A stretch of DNA of 64,000 nucleotides from a bacterium (GCA_016124945.1 WGMT01000036.1:186001-250000), one strand, 5' to 3'. Positions 36,015 through 44,405 are shown, counted from the first letter of the stretch. Made by a program: numbers and translations. Notes: generated by a model from the sequence alone, not told the origin.

Positions 36015-36872
36015 ATGATCCGAACCAACATCGACGATCTCGTCATTATGGCTGTGACTGGGCAGATTTCACCGCCCACGCTCCAGCGCTCACCCTACCG
36101 GCCCAACAACGACGGGTTAAGCCTGGTTTTGATTGGCATGTCGGGCGTGGTCTACAACGCCCGCGTCGGTGACGCCGCCTATGGGTGGACGGGCGACCAT
36201 GTAGAACCAGGGGCTAGTATCGCCCACGATAATTTCGATGTGGACCACGCCATGCACTACCTGGCCTGCGTGGGCAACGAAGCGGTGGTCACCAGTGGGC
36301 TGGCAGCGGGCGCGAAGGGCGTTGTCACTGGCGAACATGCCCGCCTGCTCGTAGACTTCACCCCCGACATCCTCGAACAGCTTTGTGTGGGCGACACCAT
36401 CCTGCTCAAGACCCACGGGCGCGGCATGAAATTGCTCGACTTCCCTACGATTTTAGTGAAGAAGGCAGGTCCCAACCTGATCCAAAACTGGGGCATGACG
36501 GTCTCGCCGGAAGGGAAACTACGTGTACCAGTGGTGGCGACTATCCCAGCGCACATCATGGGCAGCGGCGCCGAGTTGACCCCCGAATTTGTGGATCAGG
36601 ATCTGATGACCGGCGATCGTGAAGCGCTGGCCGAACTGGGCATCGACAACCTGAAACTAGGCGATCTCGTGGCCGTGATGGACACTGATCACCGCTACGG
36701 GCGTGGCTACAAACCCGGCGGCGTCACCATCGGCGTCATCATGCACGGCGATTCGGTGATGACCGGTCACGGCCCCGGCTGCCAGGATCTCCTGGTGGCG
36801 GCGGACGGCGAAATTGAGCCGGTGATCGATGAGAAGGCGAATCTGGTCAATATCTTGGGGATAAAGAAATGA
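36015..36872 (+). CDS. DUF4438 family protein, copy 1
   Basis: 285 aa. Recognised as the DUF4438 family of unknown function known from Thermotoga and some Chloroflexota. Conserved stretches: LIGMSGVVYNARVGDAAYGWTGDHVEPGASI (about residues 34-65), AMHYLACVGNEAVVTSGLAAGAKGVVTGEH, CVGDTILLKTHGRGMKLLDFP, and DLVAVMDTDHRYGRGYKPGGVTIGVIMHGDS near the end. Several Asp/His and Gly-rich turns look like a binding pocket. No signal peptide. It forms a tandem pair with the next gene. A metabolic role linked with the surrounding dehydrogenases is inferred only from position. Confidence 0.85.
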   Translation: MIRTNIDDLVIMAVTGQISPPTLQRSPYRPNNDGLSLVLIGMSGVVYNARVGDAAYGWTGDHVEPGASIAHDNFDVDHAMHYLACVGNEAVVTSGLAAGAKGVVTGEHARLLVDFTPDILEQLCVGDTILLKTHGRGMKLLDFPTILVKKAGPNLIQNWGMTVSPEGKLRVPVVATIPAHIMGSGAELTPEFVDQDLMTGDREALAELGIDNLKLGDLVAVMDTDHRYGRGYKPGGVTIGVIMHGDSVMTGHGPGCQDLLVAADGEIEPVIDEKANLVNILGIKK

Positions 36873-36956
36873 ATGAAGATTAAAGATTGGGTGGACGAAG
36901 TTGTTTCCTGATTGGGGCGCTACCTCGTCTACCCATTCTTTATTCATTATTCATCG
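36870..36956. repeat. Inverted repeat, GAATGAAGATTAAAGATTGGG type
   Basis: Arm 1 begins at the stop codon of the first DUF4438 gene and runs to about 36900. Arm 2 is at about 36929-36956 (CTACCCATTCTTTATTCATT). The core GGCGCTACCTCGTCTACC (36915-36932) resembles one at 7651-7668 beside another arm type. Confidence 0.75.
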
Positions 36957-36992
36957 CTCTTCCCTGCCAATAAATTAGGAAGCAAAACAACC

Positions 36993-37868
36993 ATGCTCAA
37001 CACCAATATCTCTTCTCTCGTCAAAGTCTCCGTGCTCGGGGAAATCAGTAATCCTGCTATGCCGGGTTTACCCGCCAGCCCCTACTTCGTGGCGGCGGAC
37101 GGCGAGCCGATGCTCGTCCCCATGTTCGGCGGCCTCGTCTACAACGTGCGCCTTGGGGATCGGGCCACCGGCTGGGCAGCGGAGTTGATCCAGCCCGGCG
37201 TCTCCATCAAGCACCCTAAGGCCGATGCCAACACGGCGCTGGGCGTCTATGCCTGTTTGGGCAATAAGGCGCGGGTGATGAACGGCCGCGCTGCCGGCGC
37301 CACCGGCATGGTCATCGGCAAGAGTGGCCGCTTCGCCGAACATGTCATCTGCGACTTCACGGCGGATGACATCGAAAAGATGGCCCCCGGAGACAAAGTG
37401 CAAGTGCAGGCCTACGGCATCGGCATGACGCTCACCGACTTCCCCGCCATCAACTTCAAGAGCTGCTCACCCGAATTGCTCGAAGCGCTCAACCCCGACG
37501 TCAGCAGCGACGGCAAGCTGGTGATTCCCGTTAAGGGGATCGCGCCCAGCGTGCTGGCGGGTGCAGGTGCGGGCCTTTCCAACGAAAGCGGCGCGCTCAA
37601 CCTGCAAACGTCTGATCCCGCACTGCTGGCCGAAGCCGGCCTCGAAGACCTGCGCTTCGGTGACATCGTCGCCGTTACCGACTGGGACAGTCGCTTTGGT
37701 CACGGCTACTTGCGCGGCTCGATCATCATCGGCGTTGTCTGTCAGGGTGGCAGCTTCCGCAGTGGCTACGGCCCGGGTCTCGCCGTGATCATGAGCAGCA
37801 AAGAAGGCGAAATCCTGCCGGTAAAGACGGAAGGCGCGAATTTGACGAAGCTAATGGCGGCAAAATAG
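36993..37868 (+). CDS. DUF4438 family protein, copy 2
   Basis: 291 aa from the ATG at 36993, with AGGAAG upstream; the longer frame covers repeat DNA. Same order of motifs as the first copy: MFGGLVYNVRLGDRATGWAAELIQPGVSI, GVYACLGNKARVMNGRAAGATGMVIGK, APGDKVQVQAYGIGMTLTDFP and DIVAVTDWDSRFGHGYLRGSIIIGVVCQGGS. The copies differ clearly between motifs, so this is an old duplication and perhaps a two-subunit assembly. It precedes the SDR gene. Confidence 0.85.
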   Translation: MLNTNISSLVKVSVLGEISNPAMPGLPASPYFVAADGEPMLVPMFGGLVYNVRLGDRATGWAAELIQPGVSIKHPKADANTALGVYACLGNKARVMNGRAAGATGMVIGKSGRFAEHVICDFTADDIEKMAPGDKVQVQAYGIGMTLTDFPAINFKSCSPELLEALNPDVSSDGKLVIPVKGIAPSVLAGAGAGLSNESGALNLQTSDPALLAEAGLEDLRFGDIVAVTDWDSRFGHGYLRGSIIIGVVCQGGSFRSGYGPGLAVIMSSKEGEILPVKTEGANLTKLMAAK

Positions 37869-37873
37869 AAAGG

Positions 37874-38049
37874 AATTTTCGATTTACGATTGACGATTTA
37901 CGATTGTCGTGTAGAGGATGTGGCTTTTACATTGGAAGGCGTTCGTGTTGACGTATGAATTTTATCAACCCAGCAGCATCCCAATCCAAGCTCACACACT
38001 CGACCAGACAATCGTCAATCGTCAATCGTCAATCGTCAATCGTCAATCC
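37874..38049. repeat. Inverted repeat, CGATTGACGATTTACGATT type
   Basis: Arm 1 at about 37876-37908 and arm 2 at 38007-38049, the latter made of five CAATCGT words in a row up to the SDR start codon. GTAGAG follows arm 1 at 37911-37916. The 95-base spacer has no gene. Confidence 0.85.
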
Positions 38050-38883
38050 ATGAACACTTCACTGCTCAACCAACAATCAGTACTTGTCACCGGCGCAGGA
38101 CGCGGCTTCGGCGCTGGCATCGCAGTGGGCATGGCGCAGGCCGGCGCAAAGGTCTGCATCACCGACATCAACGCCGAGGAATTACAGCAGACCGTCGCCG
38201 AGATCGAGGCAGCGGGCGGCGAGGTGCTGCCGCTGGTGGCCGATGTCACCGACTTTGCCGCCATGCAGAAGGTCGTCGCCCAGATCGTGGACGGGTGGGG
38301 ACGGCTCGACACCGTGGTCTGCAACGCCGCTATCATGCCGCTGATCCCTTTCACCGAAACGACGCCGGAACTGTGGAGCAAGATCATCGGCGTCACCATG
38401 ACGGGCGTCTACAACACGGTCAAGGCGGCCTGGGATCAGATGGTGGCCCAGGGCGGAGGGCATTGCATGGCCATTGCCAGCGGGGCCAGTGTGCGCGGCT
38501 TCTTCGACGAAGTGGCCTACTGCACCGCCAAACATGGGCTGGAAGGCTTCAGCAAAGCCCTGGCCATGGAAGCGGAGCCCGTCAATATCGCCTTCAACAC
38601 CATAGGGCCGGGCAAGCGCATCAAGCCCACCAATATCACCCGCGCCGAATACGACGCCCTCTCCGCCGAGGAACGCGCCGCCTGGGTTGATCCGGTGGAA
38701 CTGGCCCCAGCCTTCGTCTGGCTGGCCGCACAGCCGTCGTCCCGTTTCACCGGCCTGCGCTTCGACGCCGGCCCCCTGGCCGACACCATCGCCGCCGAAG
38801 GCTACGATTTCGAATTCGCACCGGAGAAAGTTACGGTGTATGTGGCGGATTTTGTAGAGAGATTGAAACGGCGAGACGAGTAG
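38050..38883 (+). CDS. Short-chain dehydrogenase/reductase (SDR)
   Basis: 277 aa from the ATG at 38050; the 44 codons upstream are repeat spacer. The Rossmann fingerprint TGAGRGFGAGIA (about residues 14-25) is followed by a cofactor-choosing Asp in CITDINAEEL, NAAIMP for NAG, catalytic Ser in AIASGASVRG and YCTAK (about residues 155-159). The 80 residues after YxxxK are unlike a minimal SDR: IGPGKRIKPTNITRAEYDALSAEERAAWVDPVELAPAF, then a longer tail. The substrate is an alcohol or ketone of unknown kind. It lies between the DUF4438 pair and the VOC gene. Confidence 0.92.
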   Translation: MNTSLLNQQSVLVTGAGRGFGAGIAVGMAQAGAKVCITDINAEELQQTVAEIEAAGGEVLPLVADVTDFAAMQKVVAQIVDGWGRLDTVVCNAAIMPLIPFTETTPELWSKIIGVTMTGVYNTVKAAWDQMVAQGGGHCMAIASGASVRGFFDEVAYCTAKHGLEGFSKALAMEAEPVNIAFNTIGPGKRIKPTNITRAEYDALSAEERAAWVDPVELAPAFVWLAAQPSSRFTGLRFDAGPLADTIAAEGYDFEFAPEKVTVYVADFVERLKRRDE

Positions 38884-38896
38884 ACAACGCTAAAGA

Positions 38897-39020
38897 AATA
38901 GTGCGTAGTTCGTAGTGCGTTGTGGATTCGTAGGCGGCACCGTCATTTCGATTGCACGAACACAGCTATCCACCAATGGAACGCTCATCCCGTCAACAGA
39001 CTACGCACTACGCACTATTC
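38897..39020. repeat. Inverted repeat, ATAGTGCGTAGTTCGTAGTG type
   Basis: Arm 1 at 38897-38925 and arm 2 at 38997-39020 (CAGACTACGCACTACGCACT). The arm type matches the inner pair at 24011-24044. The spacer of about 70 bases has no gene. Confidence 0.85.
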
Positions 39021-39081
39021 TCGACACAAAAACACTCGGCAGCACACACATTAACCTTATCGAACACATTCGGAGACACCC

Positions 39082-39540
39082 ATGAACGTCACCCTCATCA
39101 AACACATGACCTTTGCCGTACGCGACGCCGAGAAGACATTGGACGCCTACAAGCGTCTGCTGGGCGCACCCGAAGAAGCTTACGTCAAGACCTTTGCCAA
39201 GAGCCGCACCAAGGCCGCCGTCTTCGACCTGGGCGGCACCGAATTCCAGATCAGCGAGTCTATGGACGCAGACGGACGCTTCTCCAAGTGGATCGATGAG
39301 CGCGGCCACGAAGGGCTGCACCACATCTGCTTCGCCGTCGAAAACATTGACGATGCCCTCGCCGAAGCCCAGGCCAACGGCGCCAGCCTCAAAGAATGTG
39401 TCGCCTGCAAGATCACCGGCAGCCACATCCACCCCGAAGGCTGGGTCGCCTTCCTCCAAGACGACGTTAGCGGCGTCGAAATCGAATTCATGCAGGTCTA
39501 TAAAGAGGGCGAGAGCATGGAGCGCCCAACGGGAATTTAA
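39082..39540 (+). CDS. VOC-family protein, methylmalonyl-CoA epimerase/glyoxalase type
   Basis: 152 aa, two beta-alpha-beta-beta-beta units. Metal ligands by pattern: His in LIKHMTFAV (about residue 8), His in EGLHHICFAV (about 79) and Glu in GVEIEFMQV (about 140). This is the spacing of methylmalonyl-CoA epimerase. No mutase gene is nearby, so other VOC chemistry such as a glyoxalase or isomerase is possible. It is between the SDR and the Ldh-type dehydrogenase, each gap filled by a repeat. Confidence 0.88.
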   Translation: MNVTLIKHMTFAVRDAEKTLDAYKRLLGAPEEAYVKTFAKSRTKAAVFDLGGTEFQISESMDADGRFSKWIDERGHEGLHHICFAVENIDDALAEAQANGASLKECVACKITGSHIHPEGWVAFLQDDVSGVEIEFMQVYKEGESMERPTGI

Positions 39541-39542
39541 TT

Positions 39543-39687
39543 GATTTTCGATTGACGATTGACGATTGTCTCGTAGAGCGTGTGAGTGGAGATAAGCGGG
39601 TTGGTTGTCTGAGCCTCTACAAAGACACAACCCAATACCCGTTCACATCCTTAACCCGACAATCGTCAATCGAAAATCGAAAATTCC
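39543..39687. repeat. Inverted repeat, TTTTCGATTGACGATTGACG type
   Basis: Arm 1 at 39543-39573 and arm 2 at 39654-39687 (CGACAATCGTCAATCGAAAA). GTAGAG at 39573-39578 and CTCTAC near 39615 sit inside the arms. Same type as 37874-38049. Confidence 0.85.
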
Positions 39688-39701
39688 AAAACCAACATCC
39701 T

Positions 39702-40799
39702 ATGACAAAATACACCGGCGATTACAAAACCGAGCAGATCCCGTTGCGCTACGTCCCGTTGCAGACGCTGCGAGCGGTAACCGAGGCGATCCTCAAACGC
39801 ACAGACTTGAAAGCGGAAGACGCTGAGATCATCGCCGATGCGCTGATCACCAGCGAGCTGCGCAATCTCCAGGGGCAGGGGCAGGGCGTGCGCCGCGTCA
39901 AGGCCTACGTCGAACGTGTGAAGAGCAAGTATATGGACGTCGACGCTCCCTTTGACATTGTCAAAGAGTCTCCTGCGCTAGCCCTCGTCGATGCCCACAA
40001 CGCCGCAGGCACCGTCGTCGCCGTCAAAGCCATGCGTCTCGCCGTGCAAAAGGCCAAAGAATGTGGCGTGGGCATGGTCGTTGTGCGCCACAGCACCCAC
40101 TTCGGCTCAGCCAGCTATTCGGCCAGTGAGGCGCTCAAAGAAGGCTGCATCGGCATCAGCATGACCAACGCCGGCCCCGAAATGGCCCCCTGGGGTGGCA
40201 TTGACGCCATCATCGGCACCAATCCCTGGGCGGTGGCCATCCCCGCCGGTGACGAACCCGACGCCATGCCTATCATCCTCGACATGGCGCTGACCATGGC
40301 AGGCAAGGGCATGATGGGTTGGCTGATGCGCGACGGCAAGAAGATGCCCACCACCTGGGCCATCACCAAAGACGGGCGCTTCACCGACGAACCCGGCGAG
40401 GCCATGGACGGCACGCTGCTGCCTATGGGCGAGTACAAAGGCGCTGGCCTCAGCGTCATCACCGACATCCTCACCGGCGTCCTCAGCGGCAGCGGCGCGT
40501 TCGGCACCATCCCCTACAGCAACCAGGCACGCCAGGACGTGGCCCACCAGTTCATCGCCTACGACATCGACTGGTTCATGCCCCGCGCCGAATTCTACGC
40601 CGACCTGGCCAAGTTCGTCGCCATGATCCGCGGCAGCCGCACCCGTCCCGACGTCGACGAGATCCTGCTGCCTGGCGAACTCGAATGGCGGCGCATGCAA
40701 GAGAAAAAAGTCACTGGCGTCCCTGTCGATCCCATCATCTACGCCGAGTTGAAAGCAGCCGCGGCGGACATGGGGGTGAATTGGCCGTTTGAAGACTGA
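39702..40799 (+). CDS. Ldh family (malate/L-lactate dehydrogenase type) oxidoreductase
   Basis: 365 aa from the ATG at 39702; upstream in-frame codons are repeat DNA. The family (Ldh_2) is unrelated to classical LDH and includes malate, ureidoglycolate, 2,3-diketogulonate and sulfolactate dehydrogenases. Seen: VVRHSTHFGSASYSASEALKEGCIGISMTNAGPEMAPWGG (about residues 125-165), where the RHS.H.G segment carries the catalytic His, then GTNPWAVAIPAG and LPMGEYKGAGLSVITDILTGVLSG. Ureidoglycolate dehydrogenase is an appealing option beside urease and an allantoinase-like gene, but this is inference. Confidence 0.92.
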   Translation: MTKYTGDYKTEQIPLRYVPLQTLRAVTEAILKRTDLKAEDAEIIADALITSELRNLQGQGQGVRRVKAYVERVKSKYMDVDAPFDIVKESPALALVDAHNAAGTVVAVKAMRLAVQKAKECGVGMVVVRHSTHFGSASYSASEALKEGCIGISMTNAGPEMAPWGGIDAIIGTNPWAVAIPAGDEPDAMPIILDMALTMAGKGMMGWLMRDGKKMPTTWAITKDGRFTDEPGEAMDGTLLPMGEYKGAGLSVITDILTGVLSGSGAFGTIPYSNQARQDVAHQFIAYDIDWFMPRAEFYADLAKFVAMIRGSRTRPDVDEILLPGELEWRRMQEKKVTGVPVDPIIYAELKAAAADMGVNWPFED

Positions 40800-40941
40800 C
40801 AAGGTGAGGGGGTGACAAGGTGAAAACAAAGGGATGATGAGATGATCGGGTTCGCTGAGCATCATCCCATCATCACCGTGCAAAGCATCACACGCATGAC
40901 GTGATCACCATGTCACCCCTTCACCTTGTCACCTTGTCAGG
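40800..40941. repeat. Nested inverted repeats, GACAAGGTGAGGGGGTGACA and GGGATGATGAGATGAT types
   Basis: The outer arms are 40799-40828 and 40910-40941 (CACCCCTTCACCTTGTCACC words). The inner pair is GATGATGAGATGAT (about 40834-40847) and ATCATCCCATCATC (about 40861-40874). Confidence 0.85.
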
Positions 40942-40973
40942 TACACAAACCAACATTCTCTACAGGAGTTCCC

Positions 40974-41747
40974 ATGCCCACTACCCCACTCGGGCGTGCC
41001 GTAGCGAAGAGAGCGCAGCATTGGCTCACAACGCCGCCGTCCGATCCAATTTACACCGGCAGCAGCACTTCAACAGCAGTGCGCGTCGCCGTGCAGCAGG
41101 CCATGGCCGATCATCTCTGTGATCACTACACACGACGGCCCGGCATCGCGCCGCTGTGCAAAGCCATCGCCGCCCAGATGCAGGCCCACGGCCTCGAAGT
41201 CGACGCCGACAACGGCGTCGTCGTCACCGGCGGCGTGGACGAGACGCGCTATGTCGCCCTCCACGCCCTGGCACCGGGGAAGACGGTCTACGTCGCCCAG
41301 CCTGGCCCCAACTACGCCGAAACTGTACTCGCGCTGGCCGGCATCAAGGCGCAGACGCTCGACATCAACGCCGAGTTGCCCGCCGTCGACAATGCGCTGT
41401 TGTTGGTCGATCCCGCTCAACTCAGCGCCGACGCCCAGTCGCAACTGGCCGAATGGGCCGTTGCCCACAACGTCACCGTCGTCGCCGACGAGTCTGATCT
41501 TTCTTTTTTTGAAAAAGGACACCGTCCCTTCGCCCAGCATCCTGGTTGCGCTGAACGAACGTTGACGCTAGGCAGTTTCAAAGGGGCAGACGGCATTGGT
41601 CATTGGCAGGTGGCCTGGTTCGCAGGACCGAAGAAACTGGCCGTCCCCGTGCGTGATCTCAAGCAAGCCATGACGATTTCGTCACCGGCCCCGGCGCAGT
41701 ATGCCGCGCTGGCTGCCGTCAAACAGATGCAAGAGGCGGGCGCATGA
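40974..41747 (+). CDS. Half-size class I/II aminotransferase-like protein
   Basis: 257 aa from the ATG at 40974, with CAGGAG upstream. It keeps the large domain of fold-type I aminotransferases: GGVDETRYVALHALAPGKTVYVAQPGPNYAETVLA, VVADESDLSFFEKGHRP (cofactor Asp) and TLGSFKGADGIGHWQVAWFAGP with a Lys at the Schiff-base position (about residue 205). The NPTG substrate motif is replaced by VDPAQLSADA, and the C-terminal small domain is missing. Stop overlaps the ATG of the full-size aminotransferase by 4 bases. It may pair with that protein or be a decaying duplicate. Confidence 0.8.
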   Translation: MPTTPLGRAVAKRAQHWLTTPPSDPIYTGSSTSTAVRVAVQQAMADHLCDHYTRRPGIAPLCKAIAAQMQAHGLEVDADNGVVVTGGVDETRYVALHALAPGKTVYVAQPGPNYAETVLALAGIKAQTLDINAELPAVDNALLLVDPAQLSADAQSQLAEWAVAHNVTVVADESDLSFFEKGHRPFAQHPGCAERTLTLGSFKGADGIGHWQVAWFAGPKKLAVPVRDLKQAMTISSPAPAQYAALAAVKQMQEAGA

Positions 41748-42940
41748 CCCAGACCACGATCCCGGGCGAAGCCGTCTCGCTCGCAGAACTCCAAGCTGTG
41801 GCCGGAGACGGCACCAAGCTGCGCTACGCCCTCATGGAAATGGCCTCGAAGATCCCCGACGCCATCGCCCTAGGTCGCGGCGACCCTGATCTCGACACGC
41901 CGGCCTACGTCATCGAGGCTGCCCAGGCCGCCGTGGCCGATGGCCGCGCCGATGCGCCCACGCCCGTCGCCGGTCTACCTGCCCTGCGCGAAGCCGTGGC
42001 GCGCAAACTGCGCGAACAAAACGGCATCCCTGTCGACGCCGCCGGTGTGATCATCACCACCGGCGGGCAAGAAGGCATATTCCTCATCATGCAGGCGCTG
42101 CTCGATCCCGGCGACGAGATCCTAGTGCCCGATCCACGCTACAGCAGCTACGATCAGGCCATCGAAGCCGCCGGCGGCGTCATGGTCAACGTGGCCACCG
42201 AACCCGCAGACAACTTCGATTTGCTGCCGTCCGCCGTCGAAGCCGCCATATCGCCCAAAACCAAGGCGCTGCTTATCGTTTCGCCTAACAACCCCACAGC
42301 GGGCGTCGTCAGCGAAGCTAGTCTGCGTGGCATCGCCGAAGTCGCCCAGAAGCACAACCTCATCGTCATCAGCGACGAAATCTACGAGCGCTACATCTAC
42401 GAGCCGTCGGTACAGGTGAGCATCGCCTCACTGCCCGGCATGTTTGAACGTACCATCACCCTCAACGGGTGCAGCAAAACCTATGCCATGACCGGCTGGC
42501 GTGTCGGCTTTTTGGCTGCGCCGCCCGAATTTATCAACGTCCTTGCCGGGGTCAAATCCGTCCTCAGTGGGTACGTCTCGCCTGCCAGCCAATACGCCGC
42601 GCTGGCCGCGCTCACCGGTCCACAAGACATTCTGGCCGAATACAAAGACATCTACCTGCGCCGTCGCCAACTGATGATGGACGGCCTGGCCGAGATGGGC
42701 TTCACCTATACCGAACCGCAAGGTGCCTTCTTCATCTACACCAACGCCGCCTCCAGCGGCCTTTCGGCCTTTGAACTCAGCTACCTGCTGCTCAAAGAAG
42801 GACACGTCCTCATCTTCCCCGGCACCGCCTTCGGCGACAAATGGCAAGATTGGCTGCGCATCAGCCTGCTCCAGCCCGAAGAAGAGATCATAGAGGCGAT
42901 TCGGCGCATGAAGGCGGTTGTTGAGCGTAGGAGAAAATGA
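41744..42940 (+). CDS. Pyridoxal-phosphate aminotransferase, class I/II
   Basis: 398 aa. Cofactor and substrate motifs are complete: IALGRGDPDLDTPAYV, TTGGQEGIFLIMQALLDPGDEILVPDPRYSSYDQA, VSPNNPTAGVVSEA, ISDEIYERYIYEPS and NGCSKTYAMTGWRVGFLAAP with Lys near residue 246. It is related to the aminotransferase at 1726-2901. Its start overlaps the stop of the half-size gene (ATGA). The 3' end, including the stop codon, is the start of a repeat arm (42936-42959). Confidence 0.93.
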   Translation: MTQTTIPGEAVSLAELQAVAGDGTKLRYALMEMASKIPDAIALGRGDPDLDTPAYVIEAAQAAVADGRADAPTPVAGLPALREAVARKLREQNGIPVDAAGVIITTGGQEGIFLIMQALLDPGDEILVPDPRYSSYDQAIEAAGGVMVNVATEPADNFDLLPSAVEAAISPKTKALLIVSPNNPTAGVVSEASLRGIAEVAQKHNLIVISDEIYERYIYEPSVQVSIASLPGMFERTITLNGCSKTYAMTGWRVGFLAAPPEFINVLAGVKSVLSGYVSPASQYAALAALTGPQDILAEYKDIYLRRRQLMMDGLAEMGFTYTEPQGAFFIYTNAASSGLSAFELSYLLLKEGHVLIFPGTAFGDKWQDWLRISLLQPEEEIIEAIRRMKAVVERRRK

Positions 42941-43116
42941 GTAAGGAGTAATGAGTAGGCCAAAGCGAGTCGCACCAATGTAGGCAAGTCTCTCTGTAAA
43001 CTAGGTTCTGTTGACATTTACAGTGCGGTCTCCTGGCAAGTTGTCGCTCAATGTCAAATTGACCAGAGAAGACCTGTGAAATGTCAACACAGCCTACTCA
43101 TTACTCCTTACTCATT
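42936..43116. repeat. Inverted repeat, GAGTAAGGAGTAATGAGTAGG type, copy 2
   Basis: Perfect 24-base arms at 42936-42959 and 43093-43116; arm 1 contains the stop codon of the aminotransferase. The spacer begins with the same sequence as copy 1 (13689-13779) and is then enlarged by a nested inverted repeat at 43008-43092. Confidence 0.9.
43008..43092. repeat. Nested 85-bp inverted repeat inside the GAGTAAGGAGTAATG element
   Basis: CTGTTGACATTTACAG (43008-43023) and CTGTGAAATGTCAACACAG (43074-43092) are imperfect inverted ends. Absent from the sister copy at 13689-13779, so it looks like a later insertion. The ends carry a TGTTGACA word. Confidence 0.6.
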
Positions 43117-43148
43117 TCGCACTACCCGAAATCATCGAAAGAAAAAAC

Positions 43149-44306
43149 ATGACCCATCCCGAGCTCATCTCTCTTCTCCAATCCCTTATCCGCATTCCTT
43201 CGCCGAATCCGCCGGGGGATTGCCGGGCGATTGCCGATTTTTGTGAGGAATATCTGCAACGCATCGGCTTCAATACCACCAAGATCGCGCCGGACGAGCG
43301 CGCCTGGAGTGTGATTGGCGTGGCTGGCAGCGATGACGGCCCCAGCCTGCTGCTACATGCGCACATCGACACTGTGCCATTAGGCCAAAATGCCAAGTGG
43401 ACCTACAATCCTTTTGGCGGAGATGTGGACAATGGCAAGATCTACGGCCTGGGCAGTGTCGACGACAAAGCGCCCATGGCCGCCATGCTGCAAGTAGCCG
43501 CCGATTTATCTGAACGGCTGCACGAAATAAAGGGGAAATTGGTAATTGTCTGCGCCGCCGAGGAAGAGACGGGTGGCGTCTTGGGCACCAAGTGGCTCTC
43601 TGAAAACGGCTACATTCCCGCCTGCGACTTTGTGGTGGTGGGCGAGCAGACGCACAATCGCATGGCAACGGCGCACAAGGGTGTATTGCGCGCTGCTTTC
43701 CATGTACGTGGTCGCACCTCTCACGCCACGGATCCCTGGCGCGGGCGCAACGCCATTAACGGCATGGCGCACCTGATCCTCGATCTGGAGCGCTACCAAA
43801 AGGACGTCCTCGAAGCGCGGCCCCACCCGCTGCTTGGGGCGGCCAGCATCAACGTCGGCGTCATCCAGGGCGGCGTTAGCGCCAATGTCGTGGCCGACGC
43901 CTGCACCATCCGCGTGGATCGGCGCATGGTCCCAGGCGAAGATCCGCAGGTCGTCATCAGGGAATTGCAGGAGATCGTGGCCAAACGTCAGGCACTCGAT
44001 CCGGAACGCAGCTACAGCGTAGACAGTTTCCAGATCTCCAACTGGTTCCAGAGCGACGCCTCTTCAACGCTGGCGCAGCGCTTCCTTGCCATCTGCGCCG
44101 AGGAGACGGGCACGCCTGCCGAACCCGTGGGCTACCTGCCCGGCAGCGATGCCAAACACCTGGTCAACCAGACAAAACAGGCCATGATTGTCTTTGGCCC
44201 TGGCACCTATCAAGTGGCCCACTCCACCGACGAGTACACGGAAGTGGCCGAACTTGAAGCCACATATCGCATCCTACAAAGGTTTGCTAAGGAGATGTTG
44301 TTTTGA
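43149..44306 (+). CDS. M20 family peptidase/deacylase (ArgE/DapE type)
   Basis: 385 aa dinuclear metallohydrolase. Metal and catalytic motifs: LLLHAHIDTVP (about residues 74-84), GLGSVDDKAPMAAML with bridging Asp, CAAEEETGG with catalytic Glu, GSDAKHLVNQ and the final AHSTDEYTEVAELEATY ligand region. Lid domain in the middle. ArgE/DapE relatives remove acyl groups from amino acids or cut carbamoyl and peptide bonds. Unlike the two CNDP-type M20 genes on the left, it is closer to acetylornithine deacetylase and carboxypeptidase G2. Confidence 0.92.
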   Translation: MTHPELISLLQSLIRIPSPNPPGDCRAIADFCEEYLQRIGFNTTKIAPDERAWSVIGVAGSDDGPSLLLHAHIDTVPLGQNAKWTYNPFGGDVDNGKIYGLGSVDDKAPMAAMLQVAADLSERLHEIKGKLVIVCAAEEETGGVLGTKWLSENGYIPACDFVVVGEQTHNRMATAHKGVLRAAFHVRGRTSHATDPWRGRNAINGMAHLILDLERYQKDVLEARPHPLLGAASINVGVIQGGVSANVVADACTIRVDRRMVPGEDPQVVIRELQEIVAKRQALDPERSYSVDSFQISNWFQSDASSTLAQRFLAICAEETGTPAEPVGYLPGSDAKHLVNQTKQAMIVFGPGTYQVAHSTDEYTEVAELEATYRILQRFAKEMLF

Positions 44307-44405
44307 AAGGGGTAATTGGTAATGAGTGACTGGTGATTAGGTTTGTCCATTCATTTGCCAATGGACAAACCTAATCACCAGTCACTCATCACCAATCACC
44401 TTTCC
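44306..44405. repeat. Large hairpin: 30-base perfect arms, 8-base loop
   Basis: 44322-44351 and 44360-44389 are exact reverse complements with an 8-base loop, and imperfect pairing continues outward for about 15 more bases on each side to 44306 and 44405. It starts at the stop codon of the M20 gene. Arm words are of the ACTGGTGATTAGG type. Confidence 0.92.

Noticed and set aside
37918..38049. N-terminal extension of the SDR
   Set aside because: The in-frame upstream codons lie in the spacer and arm of an inverted repeat; the Rossmann motif starts at the usual distance from the ATG at 38050.
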